Source: Flavobacterium limi (GTDB lineage: Bacteria; Bacteroidota; Bacteroidia; Flavobacteriales; Flavobacteriaceae). From it: a stretch of 64,000 nucleotides of DNA. Below are positions 8,449 to 17,598 of the stretch, piece by piece (positions within the stretch are counted from its first letter, which is position 1; every line of letters starts with the position of its first letter). The notes beneath the pieces were generated by a model. The model was not told the origin of the DNA and ran no database searches. It saw only the letters and a program-made list of their open reading frames with translations. The DNA lies in contig NZ_JAADZV010000013.1 of NCBI RefSeq assembly GCF_010645075.1, positions 1 to 64,000 of the forward strand, given 5' to 3'. Position numbers and translations under genes: made by a program.

Positions 8449-9617
8449 TTTCGTTGTTTTTTATAGTTATAAAGCAAAGCGCACATATCGTCCAAAAGGG
8501 CAAACAGTCGGCTTTCAAAATCAAGGCTGTTCCCTGTCAGTTCATTTGCGTCAAAACATTTTACAATCGTGGGCTCATCCATTGTACCGTACTCGTTGAA
8601 TTCGCTGTTGATGCTCTCCTCAAGACTTTCATACAGCCAGCCTTTGGTATCGCAGATAAAGGATATGTACTTTTCCATGCCTATGCGCTCACTTTCCGTT
8701 TCTTCATCTTCATCCGCGTAATTCATGGGTGCATTTCGAAAAATGTTTTCGTTGGGATAGTCGGCAAATAAGGCAAAAGCTTTTCGGGCTATATCCAAAC
8801 AGACCTTATCAAAAGCATCACGGCATTTAAAAGCATTCAGCCTTTTTTCAAAAAAACTTAGGTTCATCAAGCTGAAAATCTTCTGCTGTATGCTGTCTCC
8901 AATAAATTCCGCCCTGTCAAACTCTCCGATATATCTTTCGTTTTCCTCCCTGTCCTCGTCCTGTTCCGTCCATTCCCTGTGCATCTCGTAGAGCCAATAC
9001 ACGTAACTGCCCTGCTCCCTGTAGTACGGAATCTCTGCGATATGGTACAGATAAGCACACACCGATAAAAGCAGGTGTGCATTTTTCTTGTGATTTGGGT
9101 CTTTGAGCATCTGATAGATCGGCTGTATCGGAATATAATAGAGGGTTGTCCCTGTATTGCATTTTTCCTCGCTTGTCAGATAGGTCTGCTCTGCGCCCTG
9201 CAACACCCGCAGTTCAAAAAAGTTCGATACGCTTTTTTTGAGCTTTTCCTGCAAATCCCAAAAAGCGACTGCCGTATTGTACGGAAACCCTAAATGGCGT
9301 GTTGCCATCGGCATAATGCCGTAATGCCCTGCAAGCCTTTCAAGGGAGGAATAAAAATCGTCCTGCATTTTTGCAGATTCTTCATTAGCCTGCACCGTTT
9401 TGACTTGTTGCAGTACAGGCAGGAAAGAAACCTTTAGAAAACCATCGGTAGCATCCCCGCAGGCACTGACCTTGGTTTGTTTTTCTGCACCTCGCCCGCA
9501 TCTTTGGGTCTCTGCATCCAATGCATAAACCCTGCGAGCTGTGCGTGAAGCTGTTTTTGTCTTTTTCCCTCGGGCAGTTTGACTTTTCCCGAAATAATTG
9601 TCTTTTGCATACTTCAT
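8445..9617 (-). CDS. PRTRC operon protein in the protein F slot
   Basis: 390 residues. The first 60 are basic and low in complexity; the rest is helix-rich with acidic patches (EWTEQDEDREENERYIGEFD, then YADEDEETESERIGMEKY). I recognise no catalytic motif. Its position between proteins C and B, and its length, match where protein F lies in other PRTRC cassettes, so it may be a diverged F. It overlaps protein B by 4 bases. The start at 9617 is uncertain because an internal start after the basic stretch is possible. Confidence 0.65.
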   Translation of the reverse strand: MKYAKDNYFGKSQTARGKKTKTASRTARRVYALDAETQRCGRGAEKQTKVSACGDATDGFLKVSFLPVLQQVKTVQANEESAKMQDDFYSSLERLAGHYGIMPMATRHLGFPYNTAVAFWDLQEKLKKSVSNFFELRVLQGAEQTYLTSEEKCNTGTTLYYIPIQPIYQMLKDPNHKKNAHLLLSVCAYLYHIAEIPYYREQGSYVYWLYEMHREWTEQDEDREENERYIGEFDRAEFIGDSIQQKIFSLMNLSFFEKRLNAFKCRDAFDKVCLDIARKAFALFADYPNENIFRNAPMNYADEDEETESERIGMEKYISFICDTKGWLYESLEESINSEFNEYGTMDEPTIVKCFDANELTGNSLDFESRLFALLDDMCALLYNYKKQRK

Positions 9618-9633
9618 GGCTTTGGATTTTCGG

Positions 9634-9852
9634 TTATCCTTTTGTCCCCATTACCGTTTCAAATCGGTACTCCACCGCATCGTCCCTGATGGCAGGGGAG
9701 GATATTTTCGCGGTGGTCAGTATGGGATATGTCGGTGCATAGAAATTCAGCACCGCCTCGGTGCTCCATCGCGGTTCGGGGTCAGTAAGCCTTATTTCCT
9801 GCCCCTTGTCTTTGAGTATAAAAACCCTCTGCAATTGTGTCGATAGTACCAT
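9634..9852 (-). CDS. PRTRC system protein C (ubiquitin-like)
   Basis: 72 residues, the size of a single beta-grasp domain. The sequence (RVFILKDKGQEIRLTDPEPRWS, shortened here to its first strands and loop) matches PRTRC protein C as I remember it, a prokaryotic ubiquitin-like family. The protein ends in MGTKG, so it already exposes a C-terminal glycine that an E1-like enzyme could activate without prior trimming. This fits the absence of a JAB-type peptidase (protein A) in the cassette. It lies 16 bases upstream of the F-slot gene. Confidence 0.88.
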   Translation of the reverse strand: MVLSTQLQRVFILKDKGQEIRLTDPEPRWSTEAVLNFYAPTYPILTTAKISSPAIRDDAVEYRFETVMGTKG

Positions 9853-9868
9853 GACTGCTGTGTTTTAG

Positions 9869-10534
9869 TTAATATTCGGGCTCGTCGGGGTCTTCTTCCC
9901 AATATTCCGCTTCATGGGTTTCTGTTTCCTCTTGCTCTGCCTGCTCGTCTTCCCCAGTGTAGCCGTGCTCGGGGAAAAGCGCTTCTTTTGGCGGTTCGGT
10001 CGCTGTCTTCTCTGGCGCACTGCCAAAAAGGTCGGGCGCGAATTTCGCAGACAGTTCGGCTTTTCTTCTGCGCAACTGCTCTGCTTTTAATGGGAATTCG
10101 TGGATTTCTGGCACTTTCATCCATGCCTCTCGGAATTTCCCTTCCTTTTCAAGCTCGTCGGCTTTAGCCATCGCATCATTGAACTTTTTGTCCTTTGCTT
10201 CGGCTTCCTTTTTCTGCCTGTCTTCTTTTTCTTTTACCATTGCCGACTGCTTTTTGGTATTTTCAAGCTGTTTCATATAGCCTTCCATGTCCACCATCAG
10301 CCCCGAGGCGCTTTGCATGGGCGCTGTGATATTCTCAAAAAAGCCTTGGTCGAGCTCCTCTGCCGTTCCGCGCAGGCTCAGCGGTGGTATGCTGTGCTTG
10401 GCGCTGTCCCCGCAAGCCTCGTTCTGTAGCATGACAAGCACTACAAGCCTGTCCTCTGTCGCTTTGGCTACGGTAATGTGCAGATCCCCAATAATGTCCA
10501 TCTGCGCTATCTGATTGAAAAAATTAGTATCCAT
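9869..10534 (-). CDS. PRTRC system protein E
   Basis: 221 residues. The N-terminal domain (about 1-90; FNQIAQMDIIGDLHITVAKA, then SIPPLSLRGTAEELDQGFF) is typical of PRTRC protein E. A long charged coiled coil follows (about 90-165) with a very acidic tail that ends DPDEPEY. It is the first gene of the E-C-F-B-ThiF block, after a terminator that separates it from DUF932. Its biochemical role is unknown; the coiled coil suggests a scaffold. Confidence 0.87.
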   Translation of the reverse strand: MDTNFFNQIAQMDIIGDLHITVAKATEDRLVVLVMLQNEACGDSAKHSIPPLSLRGTAEELDQGFFENITAPMQSASGLMVDMEGYMKQLENTKKQSAMVKEKEDRQKKEAEAKDKKFNDAMAKADELEKEGKFREAWMKVPEIHEFPLKAEQLRRRKAELSAKFAPDLFGSAPEKTATEPPKEALFPEHGYTGEDEQAEQEETETHEAEYWEEDPDEPEY

Positions 10535-10614
10535 TGCTGTAAAATTTTAATTGTTTATTGCTGTTTTTTTAATGACTATAGATTTTATAATTCCGATAGG
10601 AATAACACTTTTTA

Positions 10615-10645
10615 AAAGGCTGTTGCGCTTTTGGAAACAGCCTTT
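10615..10645 (-). terminator. Terminator between DUF932 and PRTRC protein E
   Basis: AAAGGCTGTT (10615-10624) pairs perfectly with AACAGCCTTT (10636-10645) around an 11-base loop, with a T-rich tail on the minus strand. It implies that ssb-DUF932 and the E-to-ThiF genes are at least partly separate transcripts. Confidence 0.75.
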
Positions 10646-10659
10646 GTTTATCCGCCTGC

Positions 10660-11733
10660 CTAATTCAGGTTGAGGATTTGCGCCCCGTCCGTCTGAAAAG
10701 CCGTGCATAAATCAAACGCCTTTTGGGCTTTTGACTGGGCTGTGCCTCCCATAACAATTGAATGCAGTTTAGCTTCATCATCTTTATATCTGCGTACATT
10801 CTGATAGTAGCCCGTCACGCCATTGTATGCCCCGAAAAGCGTTCCTTTAGTGGTTTCCGTCTGCTGTGATTCGCTCGCCATGGCATAGGCAAAAGCATCC
10901 TCGACGGTATTTTTAAATATGACGGATACTTCATTTTCAGCCCCTTTTTTGATTAAAGCAAGGGTTTCAGCATTGGGACATAGTGCCAGCTGAATCAGCT
11001 TTTTAACCTCGTTATCTGTCACCTTTACTTTTGTCCACTCATTAAAAATTCCTTCGAGCTGACCGCTGAGCCTGTCCGCGAGCCCTATCACTTTATGGGC
11101 ATCGTCCAAACGCTGTTTTGCCCCTGAGGTATGGCGGATGCGCACCACGTTGCTCATCGAGCGCAGTGAAGCATTAAGGGTATTTTGGCATACGATGCGG
11201 ATGGGCGTAAAAGCCGCTGTGATGCTTCCGCTCCCGTCATGGGAGGTGGTCAGGAAAATATATTTTTCGCACACGTCATCCCCTTTGCCTACACGGATAT
11301 AATCAGGGAGTTTGGCGGTAATAAAAATGCGTTCCCCCTGCCCGAGCGCCCCCGCCGTCTCGTAGAGTATGCCGTCACCACCGCCCACGACGGCATCAAA
11401 GAAGCCGAACGCCTCACGGTTCTGTACGATATGGTAATCTTTCCCGACTACGCCCAAAACGGCATTGCTGTCGGTGCGTATGGTGGCAAAACAGTCAGGG
11501 ACTGCCAGTTCCGTGCTTCCCACTTCAATACCTTGACTTGTTACGAGAATTTCCGAACCCTTGGTGTAAAGCGGGCTTTTAGCCACCTGATAATCAAGAC
11601 CTGCATGTCTGATAGCTTCCGAGCTTGTCGGATAGTCCTGTACTATCTGACCAAGCCCATGCCACGCTTTTTCCTTCACGCTGAAAAAGGAATAATTCCC
11701 TGTCTTGCTGTTGTAATTGATATTATGTGCCAT
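10660..11733 (-). CDS. DUF932 domain protein (phage/plasmid-like, TIGR03299 type)
   Basis: 357 residues that match the DUF932 family over their whole length (WHGLGQIVQDYPTSSEAIRHAG at the N-terminus, LYTKGSEILVTSQGIEVG, then FTPIRIVCQNTLNASLRS and RIRHTSGAKQRLDDA). Such proteins are common on plasmids and integrative elements, and next to PRTRC genes; the function is unknown. It lies between ssb and protein E and ends in a terminator. The start at 11733 (MAHNINYNSKTGNYSFFSVKEKAWH, trimmed by me to the first 20 for comparison) agrees with other members. Confidence 0.9.
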   Translation of the reverse strand: MAHNINYNSKTGNYSFFSVKEKAWHGLGQIVQDYPTSSEAIRHAGLDYQVAKSPLYTKGSEILVTSQGIEVGSTELAVPDCFATIRTDSNAVLGVVGKDYHIVQNREAFGFFDAVVGGGDGILYETAGALGQGERIFITAKLPDYIRVGKGDDVCEKYIFLTTSHDGSGSITAAFTPIRIVCQNTLNASLRSMSNVVRIRHTSGAKQRLDDAHKVIGLADRLSGQLEGIFNEWTKVKVTDNEVKKLIQLALCPNAETLALIKKGAENEVSVIFKNTVEDAFAYAMASESQQTETTKGTLFGAYNGVTGYYQNVRRYKDDEAKLHSIVMGGTAQSKAQKAFDLCTAFQTDGAQILNLN

Positions 11734-11788
11734 GATGTTTGATTTTAAAAGTTGAACTTAAAATTGTTTCTAACGGTTCACTGCCTGC

Positions 11789-12199
11789 TCAAAACGGGAG
11801 GTCGTCCTCAGGCTCTTTTACGGCAACCTTTTTATTTTCTGGCTGTTCCGCAGTCTGCCCACTTTCCAACGTCTGCTTACCATCGGATTTTCTGCCTCCC
11901 CCATGCAGTTTGATATTCGATGCATTGAAGGTCAGCCCCGCACGCGGTTCCCCGTCATTCCCTGACCACGCCCTTGCGCTTACCATGCCTGTAAGTTCCA
12001 CCACTGTGCCTTTGGTCAGCCACTCGGCAACCCTTGGGCTTATCCAGTAGGCGCAGTCGAAAAAGGTAGTCTGCTCCACCCTGTCGCCTTTTTTGTTTTT
12101 GTAACTCTCGTTGATGGCTATCGCAAAATTCACCACCTGTCTGCTGTCCGACAATGTGCGCACCTGCGCATCTCTTGTCAATCTTCCTGTAATGTTCAT
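11789..12199 (-). CDS. ssb: Single-stranded DNA-binding protein
   Basis: 136 residues with an OB-fold (MNITGRLTRDAQVRTL, then VNFAIAINESYKNKKGD and FFDCAYWIS) and the acidic SSB tail EPEDDLPF that recruits repair and replication enzymes. It is a second, element-type SSB and not necessarily the chromosomal one. As first gene of the ssb-DUF932-PRTRC row it suggests a plasmid or conjugative element origin. Confidence 0.92.
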   Translation of the reverse strand: MNITGRLTRDAQVRTLSDSRQVVNFAIAINESYKNKKGDRVEQTTFFDCAYWISPRVAEWLTKGTVVELTGMVSARAWSGNDGEPRAGLTFNASNIKLHGGGRKSDGKQTLESGQTAEQPENKKVAVKEPEDDLPF

Positions 12200-12253
12200 G
12201 ATTCTGATTTTTAAATATTTATATCCAATTAATTATCCTATTACTTTGATAGC

Positions 12254-12299
12254 TCATTTATTCATTTATTCATTTATTCATTTATTCATTTATTCATTT
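12254..12299. repeat. Octamer tandem repeat (CATTTATT)n
   Basis: About 5.7 uninterrupted copies of CATTTATT lie just upstream of ssb, followed by two copies of TATACTTT. The array could change promoter spacing by slippage. The rest of 12200-12490 is AT-rich without a gene. Confidence 0.85.
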
Positions 12300-12490
12300 T
12301 TATACTTTTATACTTTTACTTCCGCATTTTATTTGCCCCGCCCCGCTTTGATCTGCGCCCCTTATTTTATCTTTTTTGATTGTATTTTTTTTGGAAATTT
12401 ATTCGGCAATGAGAGCTGGCGCTGTTTTGTTTCATCACTTCTTTAATCACTATTTCAATTCCCGTTTCTGACATTTTTTTTTATTCGTCT

Positions 12491-12950
12491 AAAGAGCCGC
12501 AGTATGCTGTGTTTTGTTTCATGAGCATAAAAAGGTTAGTGTCCGCCAAAAGCAACGGCTCTTCTTGAAAATACTACCCGAAGGGATGGAGATTTTCAAG
12601 GAAGACCTGAAAGGCCCGGCCTTGCTTTTGGCAAAGGGCACGGAGTTACCTTTGCTCATGCAATAAGACAGAAGCATACCGGCTTTTTAATCAAAAAGAT
12701 AAAGGGAAGAAATTGCGATGATGTGGATATAGAGCATTCTGGAAGAAAAGCAGTGTGCTCGGTGGGTGAATTAGAAAGCAGTCTTCTAAATATTCTTTTA
12801 ATTCAGCACCGCCCACTGTAATTAATTATTGAAAATCCAGCTTGACAGCGAAAAAAGATTAGGTAATTATTATTATATTCGCTTAAAAATCTTACTAATA
12901 CACAAATCCAGCTGGAAAAACCTATGCCGCCTTTGATGGATGATATAATG
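12491..12950. repeat. Structured direct repeat, copy A (left border of the defence block)
   Basis: Bases 12491-12657 are identical to 19173-19339 (167 of 167). Similarity then continues, first at high identity to about 12728 and later strongly decayed, up to about 12950. The identical core folds into a long imperfect hairpin: CATGAGCA (12520-12527) with TGCTCATG (12653-12660), GTGTCC (12539-12544) with GGGCAC (12637-12642), GCCAAAAGCAA (12545-12555) with TTGCTTTTGGC (12622-12632), CTTGAAAAT (12564-12572) with ATTTTCAAG (12592-12600). A 55-codon frame with a shared stop also runs through it, so a small coding region is the alternative. The 320 bases before the next gene hold no other gene. Confidence 0.85.
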
Positions 12951-12981
12951 TAGGTATCCAAAATAAAAAAAACAAAAAGCA

Positions 12982-13683
12982 ATGAATCAATTAATAGACA
13001 GCAGAAATCAAAATTTGTGGGATGACCTCAGTAATAAATTTAATATTTCAATTGAAAATTCATTTGAAAATAATTATGGCTGTTATGCTCAAAATGATAA
13101 TGTTGTACTATATGTCACTTCAGATAATTTATGTAAAGATTCATTTACCCACGAATTGCTTCATGTATATCTAAGATCTAAAGACTGTTATATTGGTGCG
13201 AGTTTAACAAACTTTATAATTGGTGATTATATTTTATCAAGCATTTTATCAAAGGAATTAATCGAACACATCGGTAACAGTATGGATCATATTAAGATGT
13301 TGCCATTATATTTAGAAATGGGTTTTGATAGAAAGCTATTTATTGCTGATTATAATCTTTACAAAATCACCAATGAAGAAATTCAACAATTTGAAAGTTT
13401 TTACCGCAATGAACAAGAAATCAACTTGAGTTTAGTAGATCCCTATATAGGGCGAATTGTGGCAATTATCGCTGACCCAAACGATAATTTTGACTACACT
13501 GCAGACCTAATGAGACTTAAACAAATCGATTCAGAGCTTTTCGAAATAATTAAAAAAATGTTTGATCACTGGAAAGAAATTAAACTAGACGACAGAAAGA
13601 TTTGGGATGATGACTACAGAACTGTTACTTTCAATTTTTATGAAGATATTAAAAAATGGATGTCTAATAACAATATTAAGTGA
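12982..13683 (+). CDS. Hypothetical protein with HELLH zinc-metallopeptidase motif
   Basis: 233 residues, soluble and acidic. Residues around 55-60 read SFTHELLHVYL, an HExxH zinc motif of the kind found in ImmA/IrrE-like and other minigluzincin peptidases. I do not recognise the family otherwise. It is the first gene inside the AT-rich block bracketed by the direct repeats and is separated by 135 bases from the HEPN-like gene, so it may have its own promoter. A regulatory protease that acts on a repressor or toxin would suit the context, but that is inference. Confidence 0.65.
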   Translation: MNQLIDSRNQNLWDDLSNKFNISIENSFENNYGCYAQNDNVVLYVTSDNLCKDSFTHELLHVYLRSKDCYIGASLTNFIIGDYILSSILSKELIEHIGNSMDHIKMLPLYLEMGFDRKLFIADYNLYKITNEEIQQFESFYRNEQEINLSLVDPYIGRIVAIIADPNDNFDYTADLMRLKQIDSELFEIIKKMFDHWKEIKLDDRKIWDDDYRTVTFNFYEDIKKWMSNNNIK

Positions 13684-13818
13684 TGCACTTCTGCTAACCG
13701 CCGTTGCATGATATTGTTGAATTTCGATAGTAGAAAATCTACATTTCACAAATAAGTATTTTGGCAATTATCGTGAAGCACGTCCAACATTGGCTACAAT
13801 CATTATAACGAATATACT

Positions 13819-14954
13819 ATGGAAGACACACTGAAGCAAATTGAAGAATTATTTAGTAATGCAAAATCAAAAAATGAGTTTCAATTTCTTTTAACAATTC
13901 TAAATTATAAGCATATTGGAAGTCCTGATGAAGCCTCAAATCTTAAAGAATGGTTCAGCGGATTAGAATTCTACAAAAAGCTATATAATGAAAATAAAGA
14001 TTCCGAAAAAATTAGGATTGGCTTGCTTCTCTATTCTACATTTTTCGAGAACAGTGATTTTTATAACATAGTCGGTAGTCTTTGTTTAAACGCACTAAAT
14101 TTCGGAGGGTCATCTCGTTTATTTTGGAAACAAAAAAACAAGAACGTCTTTTAGGAACTGGAGAAAAAATAAGAGCTATCAAAGAGAAATTAAGTGATTG
14201 TAATTATGACAAAATAATAGATTTTTTCGAAAATATGCATTACGAGCAGATTAGAAATACTTTCTTTCACTCAGCTTACGGTTTAAGTGATGGTGATTAT
14301 ATATTATTTGACTCTGAACCAATTAATATCGGCGGTACAATTCATTATAGAGTATCTATTCAAAATTTTCTAATTCCATTAATTGACCATGTAATTGCCT
14401 TTTTCGATAAGTTTAAAAATGAATATGTAAAGGCATTTGAAGAGTATAGGGCAGAAAAAAATATTAAAGGATATTTTCCAAATCTAAAAGATGTTGTTGT
14501 CCATGGTACAGAAAAAGGATTAAAAGGTATTACCATTAAAAAAACAGCTAATTTTTATGGGGAATGGCATGATGCAACTATTCTATTTGATGAAACTTAT
14601 GGATTTTGGGCTGCTACAAATATTCATTTTAATTTTCCACAAGAAGAGACAATTGAGATTGATGAAACGCTAACAAGATATGAATCAAAGCATGATATTA
14701 AAACCACAAATGCAGAGTTTAACAACTTAGCTGACAAGATAACTGAGCGAAGATTAGAAAAAGAAATGGTCCGAATAATTGAACTGCTTGTAAAGTTTGG
14801 TAATCAAAAATATGATAAGTGGAAAAATGAAACAAATGATTTTAAAAAGAAAAGTATTAAAAAACTAGCTTTACCTTTTTACGAAAAAGTAATTGAAATA
14901 AATCAGCATCTTGATACAAGAGAAATTTTGAAACGAATTAGTGACCTAAAATAA
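13819..14954 (+). pseudogene. HEPN-motif protein, frameshifted (about 378 residues if corrected)
   Basis: Two overlapping frames (13819-14154 and the frame open to 14954) join into one 378-residue protein if one A is added to the AAA at 14128-14130 (WK-TKKQERLLGTGEKI). The second half contains EQIRNTFFHSAYGL (codons 14247-14288). Its RNTFFH is a RNxxxH motif as in the catalytic site of HEPN ribonucleases, which are common in toxin and abortive-infection systems. The rest is helical, with no other motif that I know. It may be truly inactivated or a sequencing error. The neighbours (metallopeptidase, nucleases) support a defence role. Confidence 0.6.
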
Positions 14955-15105
14955 TTGGCAACTACCGCAACGGATTTTTTTTGGTGTCTTAATGAAAAGT
15001 TGTTTGATACCAAGAAGATTTACCAAATCAGAAGAATGACTTAATTTAATCCCAAACTCGATATAGTCCAAAACGTTATAAAAACCATTACAAAAACCTA
15101 TTAAA

Positions 15106-16014
15106 ATGACATTTCTTGAATTAGCAGAATCAGTTTTAAAAGAAGAAAATAAGCCATTAACATCATCCGAAATATGGAATATTGCTGTCAAAAAAGGATA
15201 TGACAAAAGCTTAAACTCGCAAGGCAAAACACCTTGGGCTACGTTAGGAGCGCAAATCTATGTAAATGCAAAAGACAATCCCAAATCCATTTTTGCTAAA
15301 ACAGATTCAAGGCCAAAGAAATTTTACCTTAAACTAATGGCAAACACCATTGATATAGATGACAACACAATTCCAGAAGATTTACCGCCAGCAAAAAAGA
15401 AAAAATTTGAGTACTTAGAGAAAGACCTGCACAAGTATCTAACTTATTTTGCTTATTACCATATGCATTGTTATACAAAAACTATAAAACATCACGTCTC
15501 AAACAAAAAAGAATTCGGCGAATGGGTGCATCCGGATATGGTAGGTTGCTATTTCAGAATGGAAGACTGGAAAAAGGAAGTTAACGATTTCAGCAATGCA
15601 ATTGGCGTGAGATCAATCGTATTATATTCATTTGAATTAAAACGAGAATTGAGTTTTGCGAATTTACGGGAAAGCTTTTTCCAATGTGTCTCCAACTCTT
15701 CATGGGCAAACGAATCTTATTTAGTTGCTGCGAGAATCTCTGAAGATGAGGATTTTTTTGACGAGTTATCAAGGTTGTCAGCCTCATTTGGTATTGGAGT
15801 TATAGAATTGGATGTTGATGACCCGCACTCATCTGAAATTATCATCCCGGCTAAACACAAGAAAAATCTTGATTTAGAAACTGTCAATAAACTCGCTATG
15901 AATAATGATTTCAAAGATTTTATTGAAACAGTAAAAATCGATTTAACAAGCAGAAAAATCCATAACAAAGAATATGATACAGTTGAAGAAATTGAAAAAC
16001 TAAAAGCAAAATAA
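15106..16014 (+). CDS. HARE-HTH domain protein with PD-(D/E)XK nuclease domain
   Basis: 302 residues. Residues 1-75 (FLELAESVLKEENKPLTSSE, then TPWATLGAQIYVNA and SRPKKFYL) form a HARE-HTH domain, known from restriction enzymes and chromatin proteins. The C-terminal part has a restriction-fold signature: EWVHPDMVG with Asp144, then YSFELKREL with Glu177 and Lys179. It resembles COG2958-type proteins annotated as HTH plus restriction endonuclease. No methyltransferase is adjacent, so it may be a modification-dependent or solitary nuclease. It lies 151 bases after the HEPN-like gene. Confidence 0.75.
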   Translation: MTFLELAESVLKEENKPLTSSEIWNIAVKKGYDKSLNSQGKTPWATLGAQIYVNAKDNPKSIFAKTDSRPKKFYLKLMANTIDIDDNTIPEDLPPAKKKKFEYLEKDLHKYLTYFAYYHMHCYTKTIKHHVSNKKEFGEWVHPDMVGCYFRMEDWKKEVNDFSNAIGVRSIVLYSFELKRELSFANLRESFFQCVSNSSWANESYLVAARISEDEDFFDELSRLSASFGIGVIELDVDDPHSSEIIIPAKHKKNLDLETVNKLAMNNDFKDFIETVKIDLTSRKIHNKEYDTVEEIEKLKAK

Positions 16015-16284
16015 TTGCAATTCATAAAGCTATTATACTGTAGCTAAGTATTGAGCGTAATGAATCTAATGTGCAAACCACAATAGGAGTTGCAACGATT
16101 TTTTAAAATTATCTTCAATTGAAATATGAGACTGCATACTTGATGAAAAAAAATGAGAAAAAGAAATTAACAGCAAAATAATAAATACAGGAAACGGCAC
16201 TAAATTGGAAAGTATTACAGACTCATAACTAAATGCTTGGAATAATACCAACAATGACATCGCTAATTCACAAAATTTGCAAAT
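16015..16284. other. Intergenic region before the Shedu gene
   Basis: 270 AT-rich bases with no supported gene; a minus-strand frame here has poor composition and overlaps the Shedu start. It probably holds the Shedu promoter. Confidence 0.4.
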
Positions 16285-17496
16285 ATGAATGAAGAAATAA
16301 ATCAAGATGAATTCCACGCATCACAGCGCTCAGTCGGTAAAACATATTTTTCGAAAAGTTTTCAGCCAGCATTTTCTAATTTTAAGAAAAAATTTGCGCA
16401 TAAAATTTTAGACCATCAAGGAAACGAATTTCTACTTAAAAATGAAACAACATTAGGCCACACTTTAAGTGGTTTAAGACAGCTAAAAGCATTGTTTTTT
16501 CAAGATGATAATCGAAATATTGAAAAGCTAGTGATACAGCAATTTGATGTGCAGAGAAATCCTCTAAAAAATTCTACAAAAGAAGCTTCATTTCATGGTA
16601 GGGAAGTCGAACATCTCTACCAGTTTCTAAAAAGCATTAAAGAAGTCGAATTTCCAAATGACAACACATTTAATGTTAGTGATGCTGAACTTGCAAAAAT
16701 GCTATTAAATAAAGAACAAGCAGTAAAGCTAATTGCCGAAAATTTAGAAATATTACAAGAAGCTTTAAGCAATAATGTCACCTCAAAAGATATTATCAAT
16801 TTCGGTTATAGAAAAAATCAATTAGAAATTTTTGATAAACTTTTACACCATGATGGCTTTTTCGATGAGTACAAGGAGCAAATTAAAAATGAATTAAATA
16901 AAAGCCAGGGAGATGAAGCCGTTTGGCAAAAATTTTTCGAAAAAAACACTTGGATATTAGGCTACGGCTTAGATTATATTTTTAATTCAGAATTGGATGA
17001 AAAAAAATTAGAACAAGTAACATCTGGTTCAAATTTTTCAGCAAAAGGCAAAAGAATAGATGCACTACTAAAATCTCAAGGCGCAATTAATTCACTTTGC
17101 TTCTGCGAACTAAAATTAAGTTCACATTCATTATTAAAAGAAATCAAAAATTCTTATCGCGAAGAATCTTGGCAGATCTCTGATCATTTATCAGGTGCAA
17201 TTGCTCAGGTTCAGAGAACGGTTCAAAAAGCTATAAAAGAAATTTCAACAAAAACGGAAATTAAAGATTCAGAAGATTATTTAACAGGTGAAGAACTTTA
17301 TCTATACAATCCTAAAGCTTTTATCTTAATTGGTAATCTAAACGAGTTTATAAAAGATGATAAAATCAATGAAATTAAATTTTCATCTTTTGAAATGTTT
17401 AGAAAAAATTTAAAAAATATAGAAATCCTCACATATGACGAGCTTTACCAAAGAGCGTTTTATATTTGCCATAAAAAAGAAGAAATTGCTCAATGA
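16285..17496 (+). CDS. Shedu-family nuclease (DUF4263)
   Basis: 403 residues. The C-terminal domain (about 205-400) matches Shedu SduA: EAVWQKFFEKNTWILGYGLD, then KGKRIDALLKS (Asp259) and LCFCELKLSSHSLL (Glu275, Lys277), a PD-(D/E)XK core, followed by ISDHLSGAIAQVQR and FILIGNLNEF. The first 200 residues are a variable, helix-rich sensor region. Shedu proteins are single-gene anti-phage nucleases (established). It is intact here and is the firmest defence gene in the bracketed block. ATG at 16285 is the only reasonable start. Confidence 0.88.
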   Translation: MNEEINQDEFHASQRSVGKTYFSKSFQPAFSNFKKKFAHKILDHQGNEFLLKNETTLGHTLSGLRQLKALFFQDDNRNIEKLVIQQFDVQRNPLKNSTKEASFHGREVEHLYQFLKSIKEVEFPNDNTFNVSDAELAKMLLNKEQAVKLIAENLEILQEALSNNVTSKDIINFGYRKNQLEIFDKLLHHDGFFDEYKEQIKNELNKSQGDEAVWQKFFEKNTWILGYGLDYIFNSELDEKKLEQVTSGSNFSAKGKRIDALLKSQGAINSLCFCELKLSSHSLLKEIKNSYREESWQISDHLSGAIAQVQRTVQKAIKEISTKTEIKDSEDYLTGEELYLYNPKAFILIGNLNEFIKDDKINEIKFSSFEMFRKNLKNIEILTYDELYQRAFYICHKKEEIAQ

Positions 17497-17598
17497 TATG
17501 AGCTTCATATATAACACATTACTATAGGTAGCTTTGCATGATTTATCATAGCAAGTTGACTGACGTTATAAAAACTAATCATTACTAGAACCAATTAT

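Noticed and set aside
11185..11742. 185-codon plus-strand frame opposite DUF932
   Set aside because: Antisense shadow of a well-supported gene in GC-richer DNA.
12254..12299. Short regular repeats as a CRISPR array
   Set aside because: The units are 8 bases and contiguous, without spacers.
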